25,525 nucleotides of DNA from NCBI GenBank assembly GCA_016302505.1, contig JAEDNL010000017.1, positions 1 to 25,525 on the forward strand. The letters are read 5' to 3'. This stretch comes from Bacilli bacterium (GTDB lineage Bacteria > Bacillota_I > Bacilli_A > RF39 > UBA660). The position numbers were made by a program, and so were the translations under genes. Within the stretch, counting starts at the first letter, position 1, and each line of letters opens with the position of its first letter. Below are positions 16,581-22,474 of the stretch, piece by piece. The notes below the pieces were generated by a model. The model was not told the origin of the DNA and did no database searches. It was given only the letters and a program-made list of their open reading frames with translations.

Positions 16581-16609
16581 ATTATATCATACAATTATAT
16601 ATTTGTCAA
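16581..16609 (-). promoter_or_regulatory. Consensus promoter for the dnaB transcript
   Basis: TTGACA (16604-16609), 17 bp, TATAAT (16581-16586), extended -10 ATGATATAAT. The -35 box is inside the coding end of the preceding gene, where it spells Leu-Thr of DLTNI-stop. No terminator hairpin is visible here, so read-through from upstream is possible. Confidence 0.88.
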
Positions 16610-17125
16610 GTCTATTTCTTTATATTTCTTTTTTTGTGTCTTCTTTTTTATTTTTATAATATTATCGTTAAAATCAAAATTTTTTATTGAATTTTCTATT
16701 TCACAATTTTGATGATAATATTGTTCTGCTTCTTGTCCATAAAATGGAATTAATGTTAATATACTACCTTTGCTTTCTTCTGCAAATAAATTTATTTCTA
16801 GTATTTCATACATATAATATAAGATATATTGTAATGTTACATAAGTCCATTTATTATAATCTTGCAATATATTTTTAATTTGAGAACAAATCATTGTCCA
16901 ATTTATTTCTGATTTATCATATCCATTTTCTAAATATATTTTTTGAATATAATCTGTTAAATCTCTTCTATCTGTATTTTCTTTAGGTTTATATATTCTT
17001 TTGTTTGTATTTTGCTTTTCTAATTTATTATTATAGCATCTTTCATTACAATAATAGCTTGCCTTTCCAACTTTGTATGCAATATCTTTATCTATTTCTT
17101 TACCACAATTTTTACACTTTGGCAT
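16595..17125 (-). CDS. Hypothetical protein with N-terminal Cys motif
   Basis: 176 residues. The N-terminus has CKNC (4-7) and, after 18 residues, CNERC (26-30), a treble-clef or zinc-ribbon-like pattern; a Lys-rich linker, a helical Trp/Tyr-rich middle (WTYVTLQYILYYMYEIL) and a Lys-rich tail (KIKKKTQKKKYKEID) follow. The function is not recognised. It sits two genes upstream of dnaB, where some phages encode helicase loaders or initiators, but there is no sequence proof. The start is supported by AGGGGG about 10 nt upstream of ATG 17125. No consensus promoter is visible between it and the terminator at 17172-17218. Confidence 0.75.
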   Translation of the reverse strand: MPKCKNCGKEIDKDIAYKVGKASYYCNERCYNNKLEKQNTNKRIYKPKENTDRRDLTDYIQKIYLENGYDKSEINWTMICSQIKNILQDYNKWTYVTLQYILYYMYEILEINLFAEESKGSILTLIPFYGQEAEQYYHQNCEIENSIKNFDFNDNIIKIKKKTQKKKYKEIDLTNI

Positions 17126-17171
17126 TATTATATACCCCCTATAATACTGTAATCGCTTTATATAAACTGTT

Positions 17172-17218
17172 AAAACCCTTTAACCTAGACTTTATTGCCT
17201 AATAGGTTAAAGGGTTTT
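17172..17218 (-). terminator. 16-bp terminator hairpin, probably bidirectional
   Basis: Perfect 16-bp stem (17203-17218 with 17172-17187) and 15-nt loop. On the minus strand it is followed by TTTTAAC; the plus strand has a longer T-tract (TTTTT). It closes the SSB/Sak4 transcript. The loop contains GCC/GGC pairs but no obvious second function. Confidence 0.85.
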
Positions 17219-17226
17219 TAAAAGCC

Positions 17227-17421
17227 TTATAGGTCAAAATATTCTTTAATATATTCTAATATTTTATCTTCTTCGATAAAAAATATATCTATTTCTTTTT
17301 CTGACTGAATCTATCCTAAAACATTTATGATAAATTGACCAAATCTACAATCTAGACATTACTCTTTCCAAATATTTGTTAATTATTTTATAAATGTTTC
17401 AATTCTATTTATATCTCTCAT
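17227..17421 (-). pseudogene. Small phage gene with three in-frame stop codons
   Basis: From ATG at 17421, overlapping the previous stop as ATGA, one frame runs 65 codons to TAA at 17227-17229. It contains internal TAA (codon 13, 17383-17385), TAA (codon 21, 17359-17361) and TAG (codon 37, 17311-17313). Between the stops the product is protein-like: MRDINRIETFIK, LTNIWKE, CLDCRFGQFIINVLG, IQSEKEIDIFFIEEDK. It resembles small phage proteins with the pattern RI...IWK..D.RFGQ.I.N...D.F..ED. No frameshift is needed to join the pieces. Most simply it is a decayed gene; readthrough is the alternative. Confidence 0.7.
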
Positions 17422-17666
17422 AATTCAATACCTTCAATTTCTGCTCTAACTTCTAACATATATAGATAATCTCCCATATACGATGCTTGTTTTTTTAAAA
17501 TATCAATAGAACATTTTGGTTCAAAATCCAAAGTATTTGCTTCATATCTAACAATCATTTCGTGTAGTTTATTATATCTAATTTCTGTTTGATAATATTC
17601 GCTAATAAATCTTTCTTTATAGTCATTACTTAACATCAACTCTACTGTATCAATTAAATCTTTCAT
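17418..17666 (-). CDS. crAss001_48-like small phage protein
   Basis: 82 residues. The pattern SEYYQTEIRYNKLHEMIVR followed by LDF.PKC.I.ILK.Q...MGDYLYMLEVRAEIEGI is characteristic of a widespread family of unknown function in Firmicutes and gut phages (crAss001_48-related). Mainly helical. The ATG at 17666 has an ideal TTAAGGAGGATTAAA upstream. It lies between the Sak4-like gene and the interrupted gene, with which it shares an ATGA overlap. Confidence 0.8.
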   Translation of the reverse strand: MKDLIDTVELMLSNDYKERFISEYYQTEIRYNKLHEMIVRYEANTLDFEPKCSIDILKKQASYMGDYLYMLEVRAEIEGIEL

Positions 17667-17687
17667 TTTAATCCTCCTTAAATCAAT

Positions 17688-17754
17688 CCCACCATAACTT
17701 AAAGAAATGGTGGGAAAGTTTCAATCTATATACAAAATTAAATAATGTATATAG
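17688..17754 (-). other. Two hairpins between the Sak4-like gene and the next gene
   Basis: In RNA order: CTATATAC/GTATATAG (17747-17754 with 17726-17733, 13-nt loop), then CCCACCAT/ATGGTGGG (17707-17714 with 17688-17695, 11-nt loop). The second lies 6-10 nt before the AAGGAGG of the next gene. Neither has a proper T-tract, so RNA stabilisation or partial attenuation is more likely than full termination. Confidence 0.5.
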
Positions 17755-17760
17755 TTGTCA

Positions 17761-18774
17761 TTATAATTCAATACCTAACAATGTTGCTTTCGTTACAAGA
17801 TTATTATAAATATTATCTAATGCAACCAATTCATCATCTGTAGCATCTGTAACTTTACGATTTTCTCCTAATTGTGCTTCGATAATATTTACAACTTCAT
17901 CACCACAAACTTCAAATAATCTTTCAACATATGGTTTAATAATATCAAAATAATCCTCTTTTGTGTATGATTTCTTTTTGTTTGTATATTTAGAAATAGC
18001 AACATTTTCTTCTTCTGCTGATTTAATAACAGATTTTTCTACAGCTTCAATTAATCCATCTGCTGTAAAAGGTTCAATAAATGTTTGAATATTAAATCTT
18101 GAACGAGCAAATACATTTTTTGTTCTACGACAAATCGCTGTGCTAGGAATTGTTTCATATGTTTCTTTATCAATTCCATTTGGTCTTAAATAAATACAAT
18201 AATCACACAAATCTCTTAACATACGCATAGAAGATTTTTCATTCGACGTTCCTTTAGGTTGAACGAACATATATGTTTCGCCACTAATTTCGTCTTGCAT
18301 TTCAACTTTTTCTTCGTGTGCAATAAATACTACACAATATCCTTTTGAAGTTAATCTATTGATTTGCATTTCAAAATCTGTTCTTGCAATTTTATATCCA
18401 TTTTGTCTACCTTGAATTTCTGATAAATCACGAACACCAAATTGAGCACAAACACTTCTTTCAGATTCGTTTACAAGATTTTCTGCTGTATCAATAATAA
18501 TTGTACGACAAACTTCAAATCTTTTTTCAAAGTTCTTTTTATTTGTCATATCGTCAATAATTTCTTTAAATGTTCTCCAATCATCGCAAGGAACTTTTGG
18601 ACAATTTACGGCTGAACCACCGCTTTCTGTCATAATTAAAAATGGTCTATCTAATTTTGTTAATTGTTTTGTCTTTCCAGTATCATTAACACCATAAACC
18701 ATTAACTTTTTACCTTGCATACCACTATCAAATGTAACTTCTTCTTTTACTAAATCTTCAAAATTAAAAGCCAT
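17761..18774 (-). CDS. Sak4-like RecA-fold ATPase (phage single-strand annealing/recombination)
   Basis: 337 residues. P-loop GVNDTGKT (28-35), Walker B TIIIDTAE (91-98), and a sensor-like strand CVVFIAHEEK about residue 147-156. This is the AAA_24/Sak4 type of small RecA-like ATPase found beside phage SSB genes. The C-terminal ~80 residues (from SAEEENVAISKY) form a charged, helical extension. Such proteins assist annealing of complementary single strands together with the cognate SSB. The ATG at 18774 has GAAAGGAAT upstream. It directly follows the SSB-like gene, which supports the call. Confidence 0.8.
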   Translation of the reverse strand: MAFNFEDLVKEEVTFDSGMQGKKLMVYGVNDTGKTKQLTKLDRPFLIMTESGGSAVNCPKVPCDDWRTFKEIIDDMTNKKNFEKRFEVCRTIIIDTAENLVNESERSVCAQFGVRDLSEIQGRQNGYKIARTDFEMQINRLTSKGYCVVFIAHEEKVEMQDEISGETYMFVQPKGTSNEKSSMRMLRDLCDYCIYLRPNGIDKETYETIPSTAICRRTKNVFARSRFNIQTFIEPFTADGLIEAVEKSVIKSAEEENVAISKYTNKKKSYTKEDYFDIIKPYVERLFEVCGDEVVNIIEAQLGENRKVTDATDDELVALDNIYNNLVTKATLLGIEL

Positions 18775-18797
18775 AATTATAATTCCTTTCTTTTGTT

Positions 18798-18830
18798 AAG
18801 TAAAGGTACACAATAAGTGTACCCCTACTT
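18798..18830 (-). other. 14-bp hairpin between the SSB-like and Sak4-like genes
   Basis: On the minus strand AAGTAGGGGTACAC pairs with GTGTACCTTTACTT around a 5-nt loop (TTATT), including two G.U pairs. No T-tract follows; instead AACAAAAGAAAGGAA leads into the Sak4-like gene. The two G.U pairs exist only in minus-strand RNA, which argues that it acts as RNA (stability, processing or polarity) rather than as an operator. Confidence 0.6.
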
Positions 18831-18853
18831 TTATTTATATGTTATATTTTTAA

Positions 18854-19885
18854 TTAGAATGGACTTTTCTTTACACTAGATTCTCCACCAAATGGATTTG
18901 CTTTTGCACTAGCACTTGCACCTTTTGGAGATGGCTTTGGTGTAGAATTTGCACCTTTATTTTCTTTTGCATCTTTAATTTTATTAGCAATCATAATTTC
19001 TCTTTCATCCATTGCTTCTTTAACTTTTTCAGTTGTAATAAAATATTCATTCTCTTCTTCAAATGGGTCGTCACCACGGAATACAGAATACTCTGTTACA
19101 GTATATCCACTAACGGCTTTTGACTCTCTACGACCAAAACCACCAGTTGTTACTTTCTTTGCACCAATTTGTTTAGAAAGAATTTCATAATATACTTTTA
19201 CAGACTGACCACTTTCATAATAGTCTTGGAAAGCATCTGCTAAATCTTCTTCAACAATTAATGTTGTAGGTGTGATAGCACCAAGACCGTCAAACGACCA
19301 AAGTTCTACTTTAAGTCTGCCAGTTTCTTCTGCATTTTCGCCTTTAGTTTCTGGAATGATTGTTCTAATAATACCACTAATTTCACAATCTGCAATGTCT
19401 TCTTCTGGTACTGAACTACTTGTAATACTAAAGCCATTTACAACAGAGAATGATTTCCATTCATAAGTATTTTTATCAACATAACCGTTCTCTCTTAAAG
19501 AACCATCAATTTTAACTCTTGTAGGTTTTTCATCTGATTTACAATTTACTTTTGGTAAATATGTTTCAAATACAGTTTCCATGCTTTTAAATCTTGGATT
19601 ATCAACGATATTTCCATGTTCATCTAACTTCTTTTCTGCGATAGAATAAAAGTCAATACCAACATTACTTGTAGAAACTACATTTCCATCTTCATCTTTC
19701 TTTTCAACTTCAACCAAGAAAGTAGGATTCTTAAATTCCTTCTTGCCGATAGAACGACAAGTTACTTTTTTTTCAACTCCATTTGCTCCCTTTAAAGTTA
19801 CTTCCTTTGTTTCTTCCATTAAGTTCATCTCTAAAAGAGTACCAACCACTTGAACCTTGTTAATACTTGTTTTTACATCACTCAT
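18854..19885 (-). CDS. Putative phage single-stranded DNA-binding protein
   Basis: 343 residues. The N-terminal and middle regions are rich in short beta strands (INKVQVVGTLLEMNL, CEISGIIRTIIPE), as in OB-fold proteins. The C-terminal ~45 residues are low-complexity Ser/Pro/Ala/Lys (TPKPSPKGASASAKANPFGG) ending KKSPF, reminiscent of the flexible SSB tail with an aromatic tip, although the tip is not acidic. It is placed immediately before a Sak4-like ATPase, the usual SSB position. I do not see a classical short SSB signature, so this rests on composition and context. ATG 19885 follows AAAAAAGGAGAA. Confidence 0.6.
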   Translation of the reverse strand: MSDVKTSINKVQVVGTLLEMNLMEETKEVTLKGANGVEKKVTCRSIGKKEFKNPTFLVEVEKKDEDGNVVSTSNVGIDFYSIAEKKLDEHGNIVDNPRFKSMETVFETYLPKVNCKSDEKPTRVKIDGSLRENGYVDKNTYEWKSFSVVNGFSITSSSVPEEDIADCEISGIIRTIIPETKGENAEETGRLKVELWSFDGLGAITPTTLIVEEDLADAFQDYYESGQSVKVYYEILSKQIGAKKVTTGGFGRRESKAVSGYTVTEYSVFRGDDPFEEENEYFITTEKVKEAMDEREIMIANKIKDAKENKGANSTPKPSPKGASASAKANPFGGESSVKKSPF

Positions 19886-20012
19886 TTTAAAATTCTCCTT
19901 TTTTAAATTAAATTATTTTTTTATTTATTCTAACTCTTTCGAGATTAAAAAAAGTTATTGTATGTACTCATGGGCATCTCACCCCATGCAATTCACTGTC
20001 TTTCTTAAATGT
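19886..20012 (-). promoter_or_regulatory. Structured 5' leader of the SSB-like gene
   Basis: About 120 nt of untranslated RNA. It can form CATGGG/CCCATG (19983-19988 with 19969-19974) or, exclusively, TTGCATG/CATACAA (19985-19991 with 19958-19964, one mismatch). The second is followed four bases later by seven T (19947-19953), an attenuator-like layout. A weaker AACT/AGTT closure surrounds the T-run. Confidence 0.45.
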
Positions 20013-20041
20013 ATTATATCATTAAATTATAATTTTGTCAA
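20013..20041 (-). promoter_or_regulatory. Consensus promoter for the SSB/Sak4 transcript
   Basis: TTGACA (20036-20041), 17 bp, TATAAT (20013-20018), extended -10 ATGATATAAT. It begins a few bases after the stop codon of the 20048-20302 gene. Confidence 0.9.
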
Positions 20042-20047
20042 ATATTT

Positions 20048-20302
20048 TTAATAAAAAAATTTAATAAAATTTTCGCAATCATTTTCGCAATCAGAATAAT
20101 CTTCTTCATATTTTGATAATAACTCTGTCCAATTATTATATGCGTTTTCGACTTCTTTCCATCTTTTTTCTTTTTCCTTTTCTTTAATCAATCTTCTTTC
20201 TTCTTCAATCTTTTTCTTTTTTTCTTTTAACTCTTCAATTTGAGTTTCAATCATTTCTAATTCATCATAAGTAAGTTCTTTATCGTCTGTTCTTGTTCTC
20301 AT
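20048..20302 (-). CDS. Small coiled-coil protein
   Basis: 84 residues, not recognised. Residues 10-50 form an almost unbroken Glu/Lys/Arg helix (IETQIEELKEKKKKIEEE), a clear coiled coil; the C-terminal part has CENDCENF with two Cys. The ATG at 20302 has GAAAGGTAGGA upstream. It is co-transcribed with the 50-residue coiled-coil gene behind the structured leader, and the pair might interact, but that is inference. Confidence 0.7.
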   Translation of the reverse strand: MRTRTDDKELTYDELEMIETQIEELKEKKKKIEEERRLIKEKEKEKRWKEVENAYNNWTELLSKYEEDYSDCENDCENFIKFFY

Positions 20303-20321
20303 TGTAAATCCTACCTTTCTA

Positions 20322-20474
20322 TTATTTTAAATCATCATCGTATAATAAGTTTAACTTTTCTTCAATAATTTTTATTTTGTTATCTAATCTTTCTTTTTCT
20401 AAATTAATTTTTTTTAATTTTTCTTTTAATGAATCAATTTCCATTTTTAACAACTTTAATTCCATATCTTCCAT
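20322..20474 (-). CDS. 50-residue coiled-coil protein behind the structured leader
   Basis: ATG at 20472-20474, TAA at 20322-20324; begins MEDMELKLLKMEIDSLKEKL and has heptad-like Leu/Ile spacing throughout, ending LYDDDLK. AGAAGGAGAAG lies 7-8 nt before the start. A second Met (codon 4) is also possible. It is short, but start, ribosome site, promoter and spacing all agree. It is the gene most directly controlled by the leader RNA at 20494-20590. Function unknown. Confidence 0.7.
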   Translation of the reverse strand: MEDMELKLLKMEIDSLKEKLKKINLEKERLDNKIKIIEEKLNLLYDDDLK

Positions 20475-20493
20475 AATACTTCTCCTTCTTATA

Positions 20494-20590
20494 GTTGAGA
20501 GTTTTATCGAGCACTTAATTATTTAAGATTAAGTGCTCTTTAAGAGCAAAGGAGGTAATCAAAATTTAAAAACTTGATAAAACTCTCAAC
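20494..20590 (-). ncRNA. Structured leader RNA carrying a 16S rRNA anti-Shine-Dalgarno-like segment
   Basis: In the transcript starting near 20596, a perfect 15-bp stem (20576-20590 with 20494-20508) encloses about 67 nt. Directly stacked on its 3' strand is an 11-bp hairpin (20528-20538 with 20509-20519, 8-nt loop). The other internal segment contains GATTACCTCCTTT (20548-20560), which matches the 3' end of 16S rRNA (GATCACCTCCTTT) at 12 of 13 positions. A small alternative hairpin GCTC-TTAAA-GAGC (20535-20547) shares GAGC with the large one, so the two exclude each other. The AAGGAG of the downstream gene lies just outside the stem and could pair with the CTCCTT. This could be a cis regulator or a separate small RNA. 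Confidence 0.6.
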
Positions 20591-20602
20591 TTTTATATTT
20601 GT

Positions 20603-20631
20603 ATTATATCATATATTTAATTATTTGTCAA
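20603..20631 (-). promoter_or_regulatory. Consensus promoter for the structured leader RNA
   Basis: TTGACA (20626-20631), 17 bp, TATAAT (20603-20608), extended -10 ATGATATAAT. The -35 box lies within the last codons (Ile-Asp-Lys-stop) of the preceding 54-residue gene. Confidence 0.9.
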
Positions 20632-20785
20632 TATTCTTTTTTAAATTTCTTAATTCTCTTTCTAGTTTTTTAATAACACCATTTGAATCAATATTTTTAC
20701 CATTTGACTTTAAACCGTTAAGTCTATTTTCTTTTAAAGCAATAATATCTTCTAAATACATTATCGTTCCAACATTTAATTCCAT
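20621..20785 (-). CDS. 54-residue hypothetical helical protein
   Basis: ATG at 20783-20785, TAA at 20621-20623. The sequence begins MELNVGTIMYLEDIIALKEN and ends VIKKLERELRNLKKNIDK, a charged helix. AGAAAGGAAA lies about 8 nt before the start, and a consensus promoter (20803-20831) stands directly upstream. Its final codons encode the next promoter's -35 box. Not recognised; like its two neighbours downstream it looks like a coiled-coil former. Confidence 0.7.
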   Translation of the reverse strand: MELNVGTIMYLEDIIALKENRLNGLKSNGKNIDSNGVIKKLERELRNLKKNIDK

Positions 20786-20802
20786 GTTTATTTTCCTTTC
20801 TT

Positions 20803-20831
20803 ATTATAATATATTTTTATTTGTTTGTCAA
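20803..20831 (-). promoter_or_regulatory. Consensus promoter inside the 3' end of the ThyX-like gene
   Basis: TTGACA (20826-20831), 17 bp, TATAAT (20803-20808). The -35 box encodes Leu-Thr of the terminal CLTNK-stop. It is the only one of the twelve consensus promoters without a TG extension before the -10 box. Confidence 0.88.
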
Positions 20832-21437
20832 GCATAATTCTTTAAAATGTGGTAAAGTTTCAATCCAATCACAAAATACTTGCCATTCTGGTAAACGATG
20901 ATGTCTACGTTGATGATATATTGTTACTAATTGTTGATAATTTGTTGTCATTCTTGCTGTTAAAAACATACCACAAGGATTTGAATATAAAATTTTCAAA
21001 TATAATTTTTTGCCTTCTTCTGAATTTTGTTGTTCTTTAGTCATATCATTATATCTTTCAATAAGACCTTTCATTCTATTAACCATAACTCTATCAACAT
21101 ATTCTATATATGCACTGTCTAAATCGAACTTAGTAATTTTATGCATTGTAGACTGACTAGATACAAAATCAATAAAATGGTATCTTTCTAATTCTACACT
21201 CATTTTTGGTGTAAATGTTAAATCAAATTGTACGATAATTCCTTTTAAGAAATTTGAATGACCACTACCAATAGGAGATGAACCTAGTGACAAAGTTCTT
21301 TCAACAATTTCATTTGTACATTTATCTGTATCAATAGCCATAGGATATTTAGACGCTTTTACACTATCTTCTAATCCATAAACTTTAACGTTGGTGATTG
21401 TTTGAATTTCGTTTCCACTATTTGTTTTAATAATCAT
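20817..21437 (-). CDS. Putative ThyX-like flavin-dependent thymidylate synthase (divergent)
   Basis: 206 residues. The segment ELERYHFIDFVSSQSTMHK (82-100) aligns in layout with the ThyX signature RHRxxSxxxxSxR, but the second and third residues are Tyr-His rather than His-Arg and the serine spacing is changed. The C-terminal part (MTTNYQQLVTIYHQRRHHRLPEWQVFCDWIETLP) has the Arg-rich helix pattern of the family's nucleotide-binding end. If correct, it would convert dUMP to dTMP using folate and FAD. The divergence leaves room for a related non-catalytic protein. The start overlaps the previous gene (ATGA). Confidence 0.5.
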   Translation of the reverse strand: MIIKTNSGNEIQTITNVKVYGLEDSVKASKYPMAIDTDKCTNEIVERTLSLGSSPIGSGHSNFLKGIIVQFDLTFTPKMSVELERYHFIDFVSSQSTMHKITKFDLDSAYIEYVDRVMVNRMKGLIERYNDMTKEQQNSEEGKKLYLKILYSNPCGMFLTARMTTNYQQLVTIYHQRRHHRLPEWQVFCDWIETLPHFKELCLTNK

Positions 21438-21742
21438 AAATCTACATTAATTCCTTTCATAGCATCCTCAATTCTTTTCAACATTGTATTTTGAATTTTA
21501 ATCCATTCTTTTAATTCAATGCTTTCTTTTGTTTCTGCTTCTTTTTTACACATATCAAAATAGATACCTTTGCAAGCACATCTAACATCTTTATAATGAC
21601 CAATTGATTTATATTGTTTTACTTCCTTTTCGTTTCCGTCTTTATCTTTTACGATATTAACTTTATGAATATCTAGTCTTGCTTCATGGTCATTATTATT
21701 ATCTACATATACTTCATAATCATCAATAATTTTTATAATCAT
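21434..21742 (-). CDS. Small hypothetical phage protein
   Basis: 102 residues, not firmly recognised. The layout (short beta-rich N-terminus, KQYKSIGHYKDVRCACKGIYF in the middle, C-terminal amphipathic helix ELKEWIKIQNTMLKRIEDAM) resembles a group of small Firmicutes-phage proteins with a 'GYYxxxxxALK' centre and a helical tail, of unknown function. The ATG at 21742 has AAAGGAAAGGA upstream. It follows the tRNA in the same transcript and is coupled to the ThyX-like gene by ATGA. Confidence 0.75.
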   Translation of the reverse strand: MIIKIIDDYEVYVDNNNDHEARLDIHKVNIVKDKDGNEKEVKQYKSIGHYKDVRCACKGIYFDMCKKEAETKESIELKEWIKIQNTMLKRIEDAMKGINVDL

Positions 21743-21800
21743 ATCTTATTCCTTTCCTTTTTTTTCTTATCATATTTTTTACAAATATTTTCCGATAAAA

Positions 21801-21873
21801 TACACCCTCGGAGAGTCGAACTCCGTGTAATGGTTTATAAGACCATCCCTCAAAACCGTCGAGGACAAGGTGC
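21801..21873 (-). tRNA. tRNA-Ile (anticodon UAU)
   Basis: A 73-nt cloverleaf on the minus strand: acceptor GCACCTT/AGGGTGT (two G.U pairs), D stem CCTC/GAGG with GG in the loop, anticodon stem ATGGT/ACCAT with loop CTTATAA, a 4-nt variable region, T arm CGGAG-TTCGACT-CTCCG and discriminator A. The anticodon UAU reads AUA (Ile) directly, without needing lysidine modification. CCA is not encoded. AUA codons are frequent in this AT-rich window, which would explain why the phage carries it. Position 8 is G rather than the usual T, a small irregularity. Confidence 0.88.
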
Positions 21874-21960
21874 TTGTATATAGCATATATCGTTAATATG
21901 ATATTCTAGGGCATATGCTAGACCCTACTTGCGTTGTAAGTCACAAGTGAACTTTTTATA
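21874..21960 (-). ncRNA. Structured 5' leader upstream of tRNA-Ile
   Basis: About 85 nt between the promoter start site and the tRNA with no ORF. Possible pairings are ACTTG/CAAGT around a 12-nt loop, TAGGG/CCCTA around an 11-nt loop, and AGCATAT/ATATGCT over a longer range; the last two compete. One stretch (CTTACAA flanked by partly complementary bases) resembles an anticodon loop, but no full cloverleaf fits. RNase P would release this piece from the tRNA precursor. Confidence 0.45.
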
Positions 21961-21966
21961 TTATGT

Positions 21967-21995
21967 ATTATATCATAATACTAATCATTTGTCAA
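21967..21995 (-). promoter_or_regulatory. Consensus promoter for the tRNA-Ile transcript
   Basis: TTGACA (21990-21995), 17 bp, TATAAT (21967-21972), extended -10 ATGATATAAT. It starts 2 bp after the stop codon of the preceding gene. Confidence 0.9.
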
Positions 21996-21997
21996 TA

Positions 21998-22381
21998 CTA
22001 AAACTTAACATTTTTTAAAATTTCTGTAAGTTCTTTTTTATTCGTATCTCCAAGTTCAAGACTTAAAACAATTTCTGCCACTTTGCCATCTCTTTCTTGT
22101 TTTAATTTTCTTTCTAAATTTTGTCTATCATTCCATCTGTCATAATTACCTAAATAATATGTACTATAAGAAACAATGTCGTTTGCCCCTTCTTTTAGCA
22201 TATCATATTTTTTTGCAATTTCTTTAACCTTAATACTACAGTTTTCGACTTCTTTTTCAATTTCTTTAATCATTTTATTGTAATCTTCTTTATATTCATT
22301 TGGAATACTATTCAGTTTTTCTTTATATTTTTTATTCACTTCTGATTCGATATATTCTCTAATAATTTTTGTAACTCTCAT
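21998..22381 (-). CDS. Hypothetical coiled-coil protein
   Basis: 127 residues, not recognised. Highly charged and helical: NKMIKEIEKEVENCSIKVKEIAKKYDML in the N-terminal half and NLERKLKQERDGKVAEIVLSLEL towards the end, with a Tyr-rich hinge (SYSTYYLGNYDRW) between. The ATG at 22381 lies 10 nt after AAAAGGAG. Single-gene transcript between two consensus promoters. Confidence 0.75.
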   Translation of the reverse strand: MRVTKIIREYIESEVNKKYKEKLNSIPNEYKEDYNKMIKEIEKEVENCSIKVKEIAKKYDMLKEGANDIVSYSTYYLGNYDRWNDRQNLERKLKQERDGKVAEIVLSLELGDTNKKELTEILKNVKF

Positions 22382-22474
22382 TTATTTTTTCTCCTTTTCT
22401 CCTTATAGCTAATAAGGCAATTTTGACTTATTATGATGTTTTTTTTTGATTAAAATGTCATATTTGACTAATTA
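22382..22474 (-). promoter_or_regulatory. Leader with double RBS and small inverted repeats
   Basis: About 90 nt of leader. It contains GTCAAATATGAC (22457-22468, GTCA/TGAC arms), a nine-A run, and a hairpin CCTTAT-TAGCT-ATAAGG (22401-22417) whose 3' arm takes up the first two G of an upstream AAGGAG; a second free AAAAGGAG follows and serves the gene. The hairpin may modulate ribosome entry. Confidence 0.4.

Noticed and set aside
16556..16594. Upstream extension of the 16301 gene (13 more residues)
   Set aside because: It would start inside the promoter region and skip the well-placed AGAAAGGAG before ATG 16555.
9701..17421. Alternative genetic code (TAA/TAG read as amino acid) to explain the interrupted genes
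   Set aside because: Genes of up to 1536 codons contain no in-frame TAA or TAG, and many genes end in TAA followed by a terminator or the next RBS. Reassignment across the genome does not fit.
20548..20573. Plus-strand Shine-Dalgarno (AAAGGAGGTAATC) with a TTG start at 20574
   Set aside because: The spacing (~17 nt) is too long, no plus-strand consensus promoter is visible, and the following frame is antisense to the 54-residue gene. The sequence is better explained as the complement of the leader RNA.
21801..21873. tRNA as a stop-codon suppressor (UUA anticodon)
   Set aside because: A 7-nt loop with the conserved T at position 33 puts UAU, not UUA, at 34-36. Shifting the loop would break the ATGGT/ACCAT stem.
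21874..21960. Second tRNA upstream of tRNA-Ile
   Set aside because: An anticodon-like CTTACAA and a T-arm-like GGG...CCC can be seen, but there is no room for a D arm before the transcription start, no TTCGA-type T loop and no acceptor pairing.
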